This document shows positions 22,244-34,521 of a DNA stretch of 64,000 nucleotides, one piece after another. The notes beneath the pieces are model-generated. The model had not been told where the DNA came from, did no database searches, and saw only the letters and a program-made list of their open reading frames with translations. Made by a program: the position numbers and the translations under genes. The stretch is from the NCBI GenBank assembly GCA_051294375.1, contig JBJCIZ010000744.1:858262-922261 (forward strand), written 5' to 3'. Source of the stretch: Paraspadella gotoi (lineage: Eukaryota > Chaetognatha). Within the stretch, counting starts at the first letter, position 1; each line of letters starts with the position of its first letter.

Positions 22244-22980
22244 CTATAGGTTAGGGCGTAATGGAAAAGCAAATAATCGAAGGTTTCTGCCCTCAAAATA
22301 ATGTCCACCTCCGTTCTCACCTATCGGCTTCTCCCATTCTGTCTCCCCCCTCAAACTCCCCCTCACCTTCACAAAATCGCGGCCATCCTCTCCAAAAGAG
22401 TCCAACACCGCCTCTGTCCACCTAACGCTCATTCTCTCCAATCTTCCCTCCAACGACGACCGACAGCTCAGTTTCTCGATGGTCCGAGTCTCAGTACTAC
22501 GCATCCATCGAGACGCGCCACAGCGACGGGGCCCGCCGAGGAGCATGTGAACGTGGATAACGGTTTTCGCGGAGCGTCAGCGTCTCTTTCCGGCGGAGAT
22601 CACCCGTCACAGGTCTGAGATGAGATCCTCTATCTAATTACGAACAACACGGTACGCGGACATCGTCCACGTGGCCCGGTCGCAACACAGGCGTTCACGC
22701 TGACAAACGTCTTGACCGGCGTCGTTTTTCGGACGAAGAACGCCGTAAAAAATCTCTGGTTTTTTGCCGAGGAATCCCGGAACGACGGCAACCAATGCCA
22801 GGGAAAGCGATGTGGAGCGCCGGCTCCTGGAGTGCGGACACGGCGGACGTCGTTGGCGGCAGGACCCCCAAGCGCGCGGAGGAAGGCGGACGATGCCCCA
22901 GGGGTGAGAAAGAGCCCGGCGCACCGACGCGTAAGGCTCGGTGCCGTCCGGAACGCCTGTATAAGGACTGCGAAGCATGA
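22244..22980 (-). CDS. Unassigned GC-rich exon cluster
   Basis: Two pieces read well on the minus strand. 22634-22978 is a 114-codon ORF whose second half contains PGFLGKKPEIFYGVLRPKN and CDRATWTMSAYRVVRN before a stop. About 22375-22620 contains EGRLERMSVRWTEAVLDSF ending at a GTGAGG donor. They do not join simply, and a plus-strand ORF (22301-22618) overlaps the second. CpG content matches the confident exons elsewhere. No family recognised. Confidence 0.35.
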
Positions 22981-23849
22981 TTCGAAGCGATAGCCGCGTT
23001 ACAGGTTCCGCCTTCCGATAGGGAAAGAGGAGATGAAGAAAAACGAGGAAGATGAGAATTAATACTGTTGTTGTTGTTGTGTAGCTTCGGGTTCTCGATG
23101 GCCGGTCGCCGTCAAGTTCAACGAAAGAGGCTGACGGTAATTCCGGTGTTATGTGGAAGAGCGACTGACATTTTTGGAAGCACGACGACGACGACGACGA
23201 CTACGAAGGACGACGAGCGTGCAAGTTGGTATTTTTGTTTGCTTCTGTAAAACTCACTTTTTTTATTTTCGCTTTGAGAGCTTGACCGAGAAGAATAATT
23301 CATGGTTATGTGGAGCTCACAAAGATCCTGTGAAGAATTTAAATTTCCAATTATCAAAATTATTAAATTATTAATCATTTTAAAAAAATGATTCCCAATA
23401 ACAAATTTCTCACAAAAAAAAATATAGAATAATACCCATGCCAACCATATAAACGATAATGAACCATAGTGAAAAAAACGACCTCAGATAGAAAACGATT
23501 GTGCAAATGCTCTCTCGGTGGCCTTTTGCTCTCAGTTATTATTTTTTTGCCTTACTTCATAACTTTTCATATGTATTTTTATCTATCTTTGTTTTGTTGT
23601 ATCCTCGACGGTCCTCGTTTTGTCAAAGTGATACTTTTTTTTTTTTCCGTGCGGCACGGGAAGAAGGAAAGAGGAGAAGAAAAACTCGCCACAGAAGCGG
23701 TATAAAGACGTGTGTTGACCCTAATGGACAATGAGGAAGAGGAATAAGAGGCAGAGGCAGGTAAGAAGATGCAGGAGGTAGAGCCAATCCATTTATTTTG
23801 TTCCTTCTTGACGGGGGCGCCCTTCCCTTCGCTGTCAGAAGAATTCCAG

Positions 23850-24260
23850 AGCTTTCGATTGGTGCGACGGAAGCAATTAAAACAAAATAAACATGTCTGT
23901 ATATAACCGCTTCACGAGTTAGGCCTAAATGATTAGAAAAGTTACTATAATGGAGTCCTTCCGATTGGTAATCGTCTTGATTAAAAGTAAACGAAATAGC
24001 CTTCTGATTGGTCGTCTTGTAAAAGTAATCGAATATTGAGCCTTTCTTGATTAGTCGTTCTTGTAAAACGTTAATTTCAATGAAGATTGAGCCTTCTGAT
24101 TGGCTCGATACTTTTTACGTTATGATAGATTATCCTGATAATGAGGGAATCCGCTGGCCTTCTTCGAGTCGCGATCGTCGTGCCTTTCTGTCCGGCCCCG
24201 CGCCAGTCAACCGTTTTAAGAGGATGAAGAGGAGGGCAGGAAAGAGGAGGAGGTAAGAGG
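23850..24260 (+). other. CCAAT-box cluster and possible exon
   Basis: Inverted CCAAT boxes (GATTGG) occur at about 23857, 23965, 24006 and 24101, three of them in the context (C/T)CTTC(T/C)GATTGG. Downstream, 24080-24255 is open on the plus strand from an ATG and ends at AGGAG|GTAAGAG, a strong donor. This could be a promoter with a first exon, but the peptide (ends Arg/Lys rich) is not recognised. Confidence 0.25.
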
Positions 24261-24452
24261 CGGGCGTAAGGTGATGAAGTGGCGTCCCAGGTCACTTTAG
24301 AGGGGCAAAGAAAGAAAGGGCGGTGAGTTTTAACAGAGGCCACCCCCAATATTTCTGTTTGCCGTGAGAGAGAGAGAGAGAGGAGAATGGACACACACAC
24401 AAAAACGACCATGCGTCAAACGGGGGTTCGAACTGAGATAACATCCGTGGTT

Positions 24453-24500
24453 CACGTGACTTCTTCGTGTCCGAATCGGCGTGTACCTAGTCACGTGAAT
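24453..24500. promoter_or_regulatory. Pair of TCACGTGA E-boxes
   Basis: Two palindromic TCACGTGA sites about 40 bp apart in a CpG-rich patch. This octamer is the core bound by MiT/TFE and USF-type bHLH factors in animals. No adjacent transcription start can be shown. Confidence 0.3.
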
Positions 24501-24689
24501 TTCCGTCGGATCGGCTCGACTCGTAACGCGGTTGGTGTAACGCGAGCGCGACGGGCGGAGGGTAACGCGGACACTAGGACGGAACGTGGACGGTTATCGA
24601 AAAATTGATTGCGAAACGTAAAACATAAAAGAGACCTGAAAAAAGACGCAACAGAGGACACTCACTATAGATAGGTGGTAGGAAGGCCA

Positions 24690-24877
24690 CGTTACTTCTG
24701 GGAGGTGAATAAACGATGACTGTGAGAGAGTCTTGATTGAAAGCTTGCAGGGACTGCGGTATGATTTCATTAAATCTTTGTAATGGAGTGATGGAGGCCT
24801 TTTAAACTCACAAAGCCTGTTCCAATTAAGTCAGCGGTCAAGATAGTCTTATTTATTAAATGAGCTATGGATAATTT
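24690..24877 (+). mobile_element. SINE-like element R, diverged copy
   Basis: Same element as 27719-27880 in the opposite orientation, more diverged (AGAGTCTTGATTGAAAGC is conserved). The only copy lying outside the duplicated units, so the family is dispersed and not just part of the duplication. Confidence 0.7.
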
Positions 24878-24879
24878 AT

Positions 24880-26690
24880 TATATTGAAGTATTGTACAAT
24901 TTCAGTTATAATTTATATGCATTCCAAAGTTTTAAAAAAAGATTGAAAAATGATTAAATTATCCGGTTTTCTCCGAGCGTTTTAAAAAACAATTATTGAC
25001 GACTTTATAAATACAAAAATTTATAAGATAAGCTCAAATGGTTTTTATTTGTACGAAGGAATTTATTTTATTTTGGCCCGAAAAAAAAATTATAAAAAAA
25101 CTCGGTCTATAAAAATGAAAAACCAAACACCATTAATTGTTTCCACATACCTGGTCTTATGTACAGATCCTTCATTTTTTTTTTTCATTTAAACAAAAGA
25201 GACAATTCCGAAGCCCCGTCGTCTTTTCACTTTTGAAAATCAAACCGGGAGTACTCTCTGTTGGTATCAGACAAAATAAGCGAGATCTTGCTCCTTTTAA
25301 ATTTTTTATTATTGAAAAAAAAAAGAAAATAATAAAAAAAATATACCCTTTTTTAATGGTTTAATTTAGTTTTAAAAGTTAAAATAATTAATATAAAAAG
25401 TTTGTTTACCCCATTCAAAATTTATAGTTTTATTATGGATTTAATCATAAATTGTATTTATTTAAACCCCGGAATTTGTGTGCTGCTGGAGTTGTGAATT
25501 TTACCCCCAATTTTTTTAAAGATATAACAAGATGTTCAAAGAAAAAAAAATTCTTGAAAGACAAATAAAGTTTTAAACTTTTTTAAAGAAAAAATGAACT
25601 GCATAATCCTTTCGATTAAAGTCTGGTTATAACCCAAGAGGGAAGAAAAAGATATCACTCAGTTCAAAATTAAAAAAAAAGAATTTGTAAAGATGTTAAA
25701 AGGAAAAAATGGATGATACCATTGTCAATAGGATGTTTGAATTAGAACGCCTCTCCACCCTGTTCTTTTATAATTAAATAGTTTTGAATGTAAAGAAACA
25801 TTTTAAAAAAACAGATAGCTTAAGCACAGCTCATGGCCATATCCGCCAAGCACCAACCATCAAGCACCAAGCACACAATTCTCACCGCCGGCGAAAGATA
25901 GATAATCAATGAAAATATGAAAAGCGTCGAAGATGTAATTTCTGTCTCGTGCTTTTCTCGGAGCTTAATAAGAAAAGCGTAAAAAATGATGGAAGGTCAA
26001 GGAACTCCGGGGGGAAGAAAATATATGTGGGATTGTGGAAAGAGGGCCCGATCCTGGAAGAATGTTCGCTGGGGAGTTCTTTTATCAGAGGCATCGCCCA
26101 AGGGAGGAGAGAGAGAATATAGCGTGATGTGTGATAAAGAAAATAAATAAAAACATTTTTCCATATATTTCCTTTTCAAAAATTTCAAATAACGTTCGGT
26201 TTTTGGAATAGTTATTAATAATTTTGGAGTAGAGAGCACGAGAGATGAGAGATGAGACGGGAGAGAGTGAGGACGAGAGAGAGGAGCGAAGAGATAGAGA
26301 AAAGATTGAAGTGAGAGCGATGAGAGAGAATTTATCAATTTTTTTTTAATTAAATAGACAACCCAGTAATTTTTATTAAATTTTTAATTATAGAATGAAT
26401 AAAAATTAGAAATTAAGAGAGAGAATGTACGAAACCCGAACAAGGACATGGAGAGGGGGGCGGAGGAAGGAAGAGTAAGTAGAAGAGAGAGTTAAGAACA
26501 GAAATTCTGGAGAAGAAGAGAGAGTGACCTGAATTGTCAATCTTACGTAAACATTACATATTATGTAGCTATAAACCTGACACTTTAAATAAGCGGCACG
26601 ACGACGACGCATCGAAGAAAAACAATAAACTACACAGTACATTTTAATATGTACAGAGACCTGTGTGAGCGAGCTGACACTATAAAATAA
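24880..26690. other. AT-rich stretch, no gene seen
   Basis: AT-rich with some GA-rich patches. Open frames are short and low-complexity. Confidence 0.5.
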
Positions 26691-27130
26691 AGAAATGGCA
26701 CGGCGACATCTGCTCATTAGAGCCGATAAAAAAACTATTAATATAATACTGCCGCATGAGGCGTATAGATGATGTGATGATCTGTGATCCGTCAGTGAGT
26801 CCCACGAGGGTCTGTGCCTATATGTGGAGTTAAGCCATCAGCTTCTGTCTGTCTCATTGACCTAGTGAGGGATACGATGGGTGATTTGGAGAATCCCGAG
26901 AAGCGACGAGATAAGTTGAGCACGACAGCAAGGGAATCGTGAGGACGGTCCAAACCGTGTTATGGAGTGACCACGGAGGTGTACGAAAGCCACGGGATCC
27001 GTTGACCGTGGTGCTGTAGAGGGGGTTGAAAACTTGCGGATAGCAGTCTTCCAGCCACTTAGCGCCTGATCACACATAACTAAATTTTAATATTTCATAT
27101 GTATAAGATAGTAAATGTGATAATTGCTAG
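26690..27130 (+). mobile_element. Noisy copy of SINE family 2 and flank
   Basis: Follows 13250-13640 (for example TGAGGACGGTCCAAACCGT and ACTTGCGGATAGCAGTCTTC) but with frequent small insertions, in the style of uncorrected long-read sequence. Confidence 0.6.
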
Positions 27131-27695
27131 GATCTAACGTGAGATGTAACAATTTGAACAGGTTGCTAAGAAAATTAAGATTCAAAAATGGCGCTTGGTA
27201 GAAAAAGTTGAGAAACCCCTGTGGTACAATTCATTTTTAGACCTTTCGATTTATTTATATATGTAATAAACTTTTCCGTCTTGACCGACTTTTGAATGTA
27301 TAAGTTCATATATGACAACTCCGTGCTTCGATTACAACATTTATAAGACTTTGACATAGGAGGAAGAAATATGGGGGTTCTTTCAAAGTAATCTTAGTTA
27401 CCGAATATATAAAAATAAATTATACTAAAATATATGAGAAAAGTTTGTGATAAAAAAACTAAGTTCAGAACTGTGTACGTGAAAAAGTTAATAATATTTA
27501 TATCAAGTGAAAGCTTTTTAAAAGTTTTAAAAAATTGAATAAGATGACACGTATACCATTTTGGTAGTTTTAAAACTGACTTCTCAGGACCTTGGTAAAA
27601 AAATTTGACTATCTATTTAACATTATTAAGATATTAAGTAAACTTTCGTAATTTTTTTTTTCAGTGTTTCTTTTGGCACTTATCAATATATATTA

Positions 27696-27718
27696 TATGA
27701 AATTGGTACAACCAATAT
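27696..27718. repeat. Left target-site duplication (23 bp)
   Basis: Identical over 23 bp to 27881-27903; the two copies bracket the R element, as expected of a retroposed insertion. Confidence 0.8.
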
Positions 27719-27880
27719 AAAAATTATCCATTCATTTAATAAATAAGCTATCTTGCCCCTGGCTTTGGTGGTTTAAGGCCTCCATCACTCTTACAAGATA
27801 ATGACATAGCAGGTCCCTGCAAGCTTTCAATCAAGACTCTCTCACAGTCTCGTTTATTCACTCCCAGAGTTCAGAGTACC
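27719..27880 (-). mobile_element. SINE-like element R, 162 bp, with perfect 23-bp TSDs
   Basis: On the minus strand it runs from GGTACTCTGAACTCTGGGAG to a T5 end (GGATAATTTTT). It contains two short hairpins (AGACT...AGTCT and GCAGGGACCTGC). It is flanked by perfect direct repeats at 27696-27718 and 27881-27903. Length, T-run end and long TSD fit a LINE-mobilised pol III-type SINE, but canonical A and B boxes are not evident. Present in all unit A/C and D/D' blocks. Confidence 0.75.
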
Positions 27881-27903
27881 TATGAAATTGGTACAACCAA
27901 TAT
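27881..27903. repeat. Right target-site duplication (23 bp)
   Basis: Identical to 27696-27718. Also present to the right of the D' copy at 40218-40240. Confidence 0.8.
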
Positions 27904-28663
27904 GTTAGTGAAATTATTATTGCTTATCCGAGCAATGAATTGGGAAAGCTGAATTTTATCGGTTTTATTTCAGACGTCTTTCTAGTATAAAATTGGCTAA
28001 ATTATAATTATAAATAAAAGCGTGAATATCTTGGGTACGGATATCTCTTTTTGAAAATTGAAACTATGTTTTCGAAAGAGGAATTTTTTTTATTGGCGGG
28101 TTTCAAATTTTAACCATTTAACAATTTCCCCATCAATGAAGTTGCATAAGATTTCAAAGAATGTTTCAATTGTATGAAAAGAACAATCCTTAATGTATAA
28201 ATTTTCGTTTTAGCAGGTGCTCAATAAAAAATTTCTTCCCCTATCCCTACTTAATAAGTAGTACTTATGTACTTCACCACTGCAAATAGTATGGAAATAT
28301 ATTTGGCGAAAAAACTAATGCATTTAGTAAATCTCAATAAATCTCATCTCAATCATTCAACTATATAAACTAGTCTAAAGCAAAAAAAAAAAATCAAAAA
28401 TTCAAAAAGGAACAGAAAAGTATATTTAATAGTAAAATGTCAAAATTACTGCATTCTGGTAGTTTTCAATTTTAGTACAATACAAGTGGATAATAATACT
28501 TATAACTAGTATAAGTAAAAGAAAATTACTATTTGAACAAACGACAAAATCTCTAAAATTTCAAAAATTTCTGAACTAACTTTTGTTTCAAGCAACCAAC
28601 AAAGCTAAAAAAATGTAAGTATCAAATCAGTTGGATAATCTCCTCTTTTAAATCACCTCCTTT

Positions 28664-28701
<38 letters not shown>

Positions 28702-28844
28702 CCTCTCTCTCTTTCTCTCTCTCTATCTCCAACTCGATTCCAAACTTTTGCTCCCAAATTTTCGCGATTTCTTCGAGAAAAGATTCACGCGAATTCAAAG
28801 TTTCGAATCCAAGAACGACGGGTTCTGATTGGTCGAAAAGAGAA

Positions 28845-28854
28845 NNNNNNNNNN
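28845..28854. other. 10-N gap
   Basis: Short gap at the edge of the CT-rich minisatellite. Confidence 0.99.
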
Positions 28855-28939
28855 CCTTTGTCTTCCACTTCCTCTCAACAATTTTCCTCTTCCTCTTCAT
28901 CCCAACAATTTTCCTCTTCCTCCTCCCCTTTCCCTTGAT

Positions 28940-29106
28940 NNNNNNNNNNNNNNNNNNNNNNNNNNNNNNNNNNNNNNNNNNNNNNNNNNNNNNNNNNNNN
29001 NNNNNNNNNNNNNNNNNNNNNNNNNNNNNNNNNNNNNNNNNNNNNNNNNNNNNNNNNNNNNNNNNNNNNNNNNNNNNNNNNNNNNNNNNNNNNNNNNNNN
29101 NNNNNN
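28940..29106. other. 167-N gap inside CT-rich minisatellite
   Basis: Sequence missing from a repeat array that is complete in block D' (about 41450-42060). Confidence 0.99.
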
Positions 29107-31102
29107 ACAATTTTCCTCTTCCTCCTCCCCTTTCCCTTGATCTTCCTCTTCCTCCCAACAATTTTCCTCTTTCTCCCCTTCCCCTTCCTCACCGTCTTTC
29201 TCTTCCTCCTCCGTCTCGACGCTGGCGACTTCGACAACTCCGATTCGTCGTCGGACGACGAACTGCGGCGCTGACGCGACTTCCTGCGGCGGAGGCTGCG
29301 CCGAGAGGCGGGGGAAGGGACGGTGGAAATTCTCGTGGAGGAGGAAGAGATCCCCGGCGGAGAGGACGAGCGTGACGGGGGAAGGAGGAGAGGGAGAGGA
29401 AGAGGAGGAGGAAAGATCGAAAGCGAGGAAATAATGAAAGGGAAATCCATTGTCGTCGATGTCGTTGTCGATGTCATCATCGGGATCTGAAAAATAATAT
29501 TTGTAAAAAAATTAGATATGAAAATTGATCAGTTCTCTTATCAGGTAATATTACAATCACAATTTAATAATAATAATAATTTTATAATAAGGGTTATAAC
29601 AAAGTCACTGTAAACCTCATTAAGAACTAATTTTATAATCGTTATTCCATTGGAGATTTAAATTCACCTTGGTCGCCTCTGATTGGTCCCCTTTTATCCG
29701 AGAGAGAAAGAGAGAGAGATTTCATTTAACACAACGAAAATCCGACTGCGATTCCTTCATAGTATAATAGATAGTCATCAAGTCTAAATGTTATCTTGGA
29801 TTTTACTCCACTTGGAGTTCGTCGGATGTTCGCACGATAGTGGTTGCAAAAATTCGTTTACCGTATCTTTTCAATGCTTAGGAAGCACTTAAATCACGCA
29901 AACAATGATGTTGTTCAGACCAGATGTAAGATGAAGACATCGAGCCTCACTTATGATAATTAAAGGCCTTTACCTGGAGAATTATGAAGTTATACCAGGG
30001 TGGACCCTATATAGGGTAGCCGCACTGGCAGGGGTGAGTCATAAAATGTAGAGTGAGTAGCATCAGCCAGACAAAAATTTTAAGTATACTCTGTCAATGG
30101 AGCAAAAATTCTTATAGTGGCCTATGACCTTTTAGTAACATGTTATTTTTAATATTGTATTTAAAGAAGTAGGAAAAGTGCCCAAATTTTTTTTTAAACT
30201 TAATTTAAGACAAGTTACGAAGATACCTAAGTGTGTCTACACAAAGGATAATATGTATTTAAAAAATATTTATATACATAATAGGCGTCAAAATAATTGA
30301 AAAAACGCGTCCATCATGCATTATCTTTTGATGATTTTAATATAGTTTTTTTAGAATTTTTGTGAAAGAGAAGAACCGAAGAATTTTAAAAGCTGTAATT
30401 ATATTCCTTGGTTTCATTTTTACTGGCTCTATCAGAATCCATCAAAAAATTTTTAAAAATTTCCAAAAAAAAATTTTTTAGTCTGGACGTGGATCAATCA
30501 GTCGCGCTCATTTCACAGATCCGACTCTATAATTCTACTTTGTCGGCATTCGACATTATATCAGTCAGACATCGAATTATGATAAATTATGCAAAAAAAC
30601 GAATGTCCGTCCGTCCGTCCGTCGTTCCTGGCTCGATCAGCGAGGCCGCTGTGAATTTCGCACGTCATCCACCTCTAAGCTCTAATAGTGTCCGTCCCGT
30701 CCGTCTGTCCGTGCCGTCCGTCCGTCCCATCCTCAGCAAAAAACTGCCGATGACTCGTGGATGTGGATAGATTGGATATTGGAATGAAAATTTGTGTGTG
30801 GTAGTGGAAGAGGATGATTAGTGTGGATATGAAGTTTCGATGGAATCGTCTGAGTGGAAGATGAGTTAATGGAAAAGAACAAAAAATATATTTCACTATT
30901 TGAACCAAGTTTACTCATCGTAGTGATTTAGGCGGATTGACATTGAAATTGTATTTAGGGTAGAAAAAGTGTGTGATTAAACGGAAATCCATGTTTCGAT
31001 GGAATCGTATTGAGTGGAACTAGTTTATGAAAAAAACAAAGAATCTGTTTCACAACTAATTGATTAATGCTTCTTTCTTTTTATTTTAAATCGGCAATTA
31101 CA

Positions 31103-31311
31103 GGTATGGTGGGAATAAAACCACCAACCGTTCAATAGCAGCGCCCATTGGTGCGCGGAGGCAATCATTAACACTCCCAACCCAAAGGTCCCGGGGTTCT
31201 AGCCCGGTGTGTCGTTAGCAGTTAAGAGGGACGAGGCCCTACCAGCCTGTAAAACGTTATACAAGCCTGATCAGAAGCGCAGGGACTGCCTTATATGAAC
31301 GGTTCTGTCAC
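31103..31311 (+). mobile_element. tRNA-derived SINE family 1, unit C plus copy
   Basis: Equivalent of 5328-5531 with small indels; GGTTCTAGCCC retained. Confidence 0.7.
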
Positions 31312-32054
31312 CAACTCATAACAAATAACTGTCTCTTCAACATAATAAAATAATTAATAATTTTCTATTCTATTTCTTCTCACTTGTAATATCGTATGAT
31401 TCACTGTTTTGTTTTCACTGGTGCCTCTGACTTGATGACTGGCGACTTTTCGAGTCAAAGAGGATTTCCTTCTTCTGTCAGCGAGCAAGAATCAGCAAAT
31501 CTTCAGTGTTGATCAACAAACGCCCAATTTTGAAAAAATTTATGTCCGGCCAATTGAGACGATTAGGAATTCCAGGATAAGTGACTGTAGAGTTTTTCAA
31601 GATTAAATTAATTCCCTTTGGCGATTTTACAATCCCGAATTACAGTGTAATATGCCATTGAAGTCGAGACAATCAAAGAGTGAATCGGATAATCGGTTAT
31701 GAGTGAGATAAAATCGAAAAAATGCTGTACTATTAATTCGGAAAAATCTCTGTCAATAGCTATTTGCTATGATTTGACGATATCTGGAGGACATGAGAGC
31801 AAACGTTTATGTTCCGCAAAATGAGATGTTGACATTGCACGGAATCTCAAAATCATCATTGGCGACTATGTAACGCCTCGGGATATCCGACGTGATATGA
31901 GGTCGAGCGGAATAGGATGAGGGGACGTCTCTTCTTATCACACAATGACTAACATATCTTTCTTTATCGCATTCTGTGTTGTCCATAAAATAGCAACAGT
32001 GCAACGAAATGTAGAGAGAACAAGTCAAGTCAGTTTTTTGCGTCGATGTTGGGC

Positions 32055-34521
32055 GCTTCTAATGGTTCAATAGACAAACAGCCGTCAAAATAGCAACTTA
32101 ATATCACTCTCTAAGATTACGATGATAAAACTGAAAACTGACATGTCCGTATTACCCTGCTCGTCAAGATATTTGCTTCATGAAGACTAAGTCTAAGTAA
32201 GACTCAACTTCTTACTATCAGTCAGCGCGATGTCTACTTTGAGAGAAGAAAAAGTTCCTCTTCCCCAGGATTTTATAAATCCAGTGAAGCGAGATTTCAC
32301 ATTGCTGAGGAAAAACTGGCTTCTGCACAAGTGCAGTCATACTGATTATTAATTTTGCCTTATCCTCAAGTAAGTTCATTCCTGATTATTTTCTTTCTCG
32401 TTCTTTGTACGTTCCTTCTGTGCCGTTATGTACCACTAAACTTCAGTCTGTTCTCAATAAATGCGATATATATTCTCTCCGACTCATTGCCATACACCAG
32501 GGGCAAATGGGAAATATCAAGGTATAGTTTTGAAATTTGTAGACTCAATAAATCCTGCAATCAATCAAGGCACAATAAGCGACAGTGTACAGCTGCGAGT
32601 AAAGGTATCTTTTTAGTATCCATGAATAGAATGTATCACTTACTCGCATTCATTGTTTTTAAATATGTAGTCCTTTCTATCTGAATCTTTAGTGAAAGGA
32701 AACTTTTAATAATTTCCTCAAATTTTTTCGCTGATTCAAGTCATCTGGATTCTTGAACTCAATCTCTCTATGCTCCTATTTCCAAAACTTCTTTGCCTTC
32801 AGGTCGAGTGGAGAAAGATTAATTGCGCTTTTTGAATAGAAAGACTACTTTCTTCATATGAATCGCATTGCGCCAGTTTGATCTTTGCTTTCATCAAGAA
32901 CTCGTCGATCACCACAAAATCGTTGTCTTGTTTGCTGATTAAATAATTTCCTGCAGGACAATCACTCGTTTTGAAAACTGAGAATGGGGCCCAGAGTATT
33001 GAGTAGCATATTTTCGAACAAGTCTTTTTACTAATCAACATCTTTCATATCTATTTCTAATTACAGCATAGTATTCTTGAAGGTATTTTTCGTTTGCCCA
33101 TTCAAACATCAGTTTTTTTTGAGGATAAAGGTCTTTCCTCTTCCTCCTCCTGCAGCGATAACGACTCTCTTTTGTTTGTTCTTCAGACATTTGGATTCAA
33201 TCATATCTAACATAGTATTAAAGTCTGTGTAGTTGTAAAGTTCATCATCATTTTCTTGTTTCATTTTCTTGGAGAGGATTATAGTCGATATTGGTTCATT
33301 TCTCGTCACCTGAATCTTTCAGTCCTGTTCAGTGAGAGATGTTGGTAATATGCTCGCTTTGATGAAATCAAATTCTGAAAATGAATCTTGACTAGTAAAC
33401 TGGTTGGTAATTAATCATTGTCAGATTACCCACAGTTTTTAATTTGGGGGTTCAGTTTTTATTGTATTTTTTTGTTTTGTCTTTGTCTCTTTTGGTTGTC
33501 TCTGTCCCTTTTTTCGTTGTCTCTGTCTCCTTTTTGTTGTCTCTGTTCTTTTGTTAACTTAAATGGGAAGGATGATTGAACTTTATCGGCATTTTCAGCT
33601 TAATTTCAGTTCCAGGACAGTAAATTTGGCTGCGTTTTTGATTTAAAGCTGAATTCAGTCTGAAATCTCTCGGCTAATTTGTTTCCTTTTTGCAACTGAT
33701 GAAATCTTTAGTGTTTCAATAGTTGACAGAATTTTGTTTCCATTTTTTGCTAATTCCTCTGATGTGGAAAACAAGCAGTGATTTGTAAAGTTAGCAAAAA
33801 GTATTCAAAACTTCTAGAGTTGCTGCAGTTTTAACGCGAATGAGCATGTTTATTTCTAAAATCAACTAATGCAGTAAACCTCCTTTTTTTTGTGATAAGG
33901 TTGATCACGTTATCGATAAATGTTATATTCACACAGAAGAAAACAACGGGATATTCTTGCCATTTATATGAGGCTCGGATGTTTGATCATCATAAAATCT
34001 ACATTCACACACTTTTTCATAATTTTCAGAACCCAGTCTTTCCATAAATCTCCATTCTCCCATTCTTTCTTTGTTTTTTCTTCCAGTTTGATTCTTAAAT
34101 AAACCTGAGCCATCACTTGAGAAAAATTCATTGCCTGAATCCATACGAGTCCGACGAATTTGTGGTTCAGTGTATAATTCACGAGATTTGAGATCAGGGT
34201 TAACGTCTTTACAATCTTCGTGAATTCCACTGGTTGATTCCTCTGTTGGATAATTGGGAGAATGTTCTATGGGAGTCGCTTTTGGTGATTCTTGATCATC
34301 GGTGCGTAGTAAAGGTTGACCAGAAGTTGAATCAGAAACAGGTTTTTTTTTTCTTTCTTCTTTTCTTTTTCTTTTTCTTTTCCCCTTCATTGTTCAAAGT
34401 TTCTTCAGACGCGGGAGCTGAGAACTGAAGTCATTTTCTTTTGAGATTCTGAAAAATCTTGAGCTGGAATTTCCAATGATGCTTCTGACGAAGGAACTGA
34501 AGCGTCGGCCGCTTCCGCCAT
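32055..34521 (-). pseudogene. Second HEPN-NACHT copy, frame broken by indels
   Basis: Colinear with the intact gene at 6216-8576, from the same start codon (34521, AAGATGG) to the region of its stop. The first frameshift is early: an inserted base in the codon run near 34420, then others in the lysine run and through the HEPN and NACHT parts. Fragments stay readable, for example DQESPKATPIEHSPNYP and the Walker A VIAAGGGRGKT. Stops and indels are no denser in coding than in flanking sequence and substitutions are few. Sequencing error in a single-coverage patch therefore explains the damage as well as a dying gene. The 5' UTR intron and leader (34570-34660) are intact. Confidence 0.75.

Larger units (their letters stand above)
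28622..29486 (-). pseudogene. Duplicated 3' exons of STK11IP (block D copy)
   Basis: Copies of two STK11IP exons. About 29215-29486 follows a TTTTTCAG-like acceptor and encodes a Ser-rich then RS/RK-rich segment. About 28622-28844 holds the last exon with DQSEPVVLGFETLNSRESF and an Arg-Glu repeat tail to the stop at 28622. N gaps at 28845-28854 and 28940-29106 remove the part between. One extra C near 29355 shifts the frame relative to D', while D keeps the frame over SSSDDESELSKSP where D' has lost a base. With no upstream exons on this side it is an orphan 3' end or an assembly duplicate. Confidence 0.6.
27478..29700. repeat. Block D: direct repeat of 39818-42570, holds STK11IP 3' end
   Basis: Near-identical to block D', differing by small indels and by two N gaps that fall in the CT-rich minisatellite. 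D and D' flank unit C as direct repeats. D carries copies of the last coding exons of STK11IP. Confidence 0.85.

Noticed and set aside
27696-27903. DNA transposon (MITE) based on the near-palindromic direct repeat ATTGGTACAACCAAT
   Set aside because: The palindromic sequence is the target duplication itself, identical and in the same orientation at both ends, and the element lacks inverted termini.
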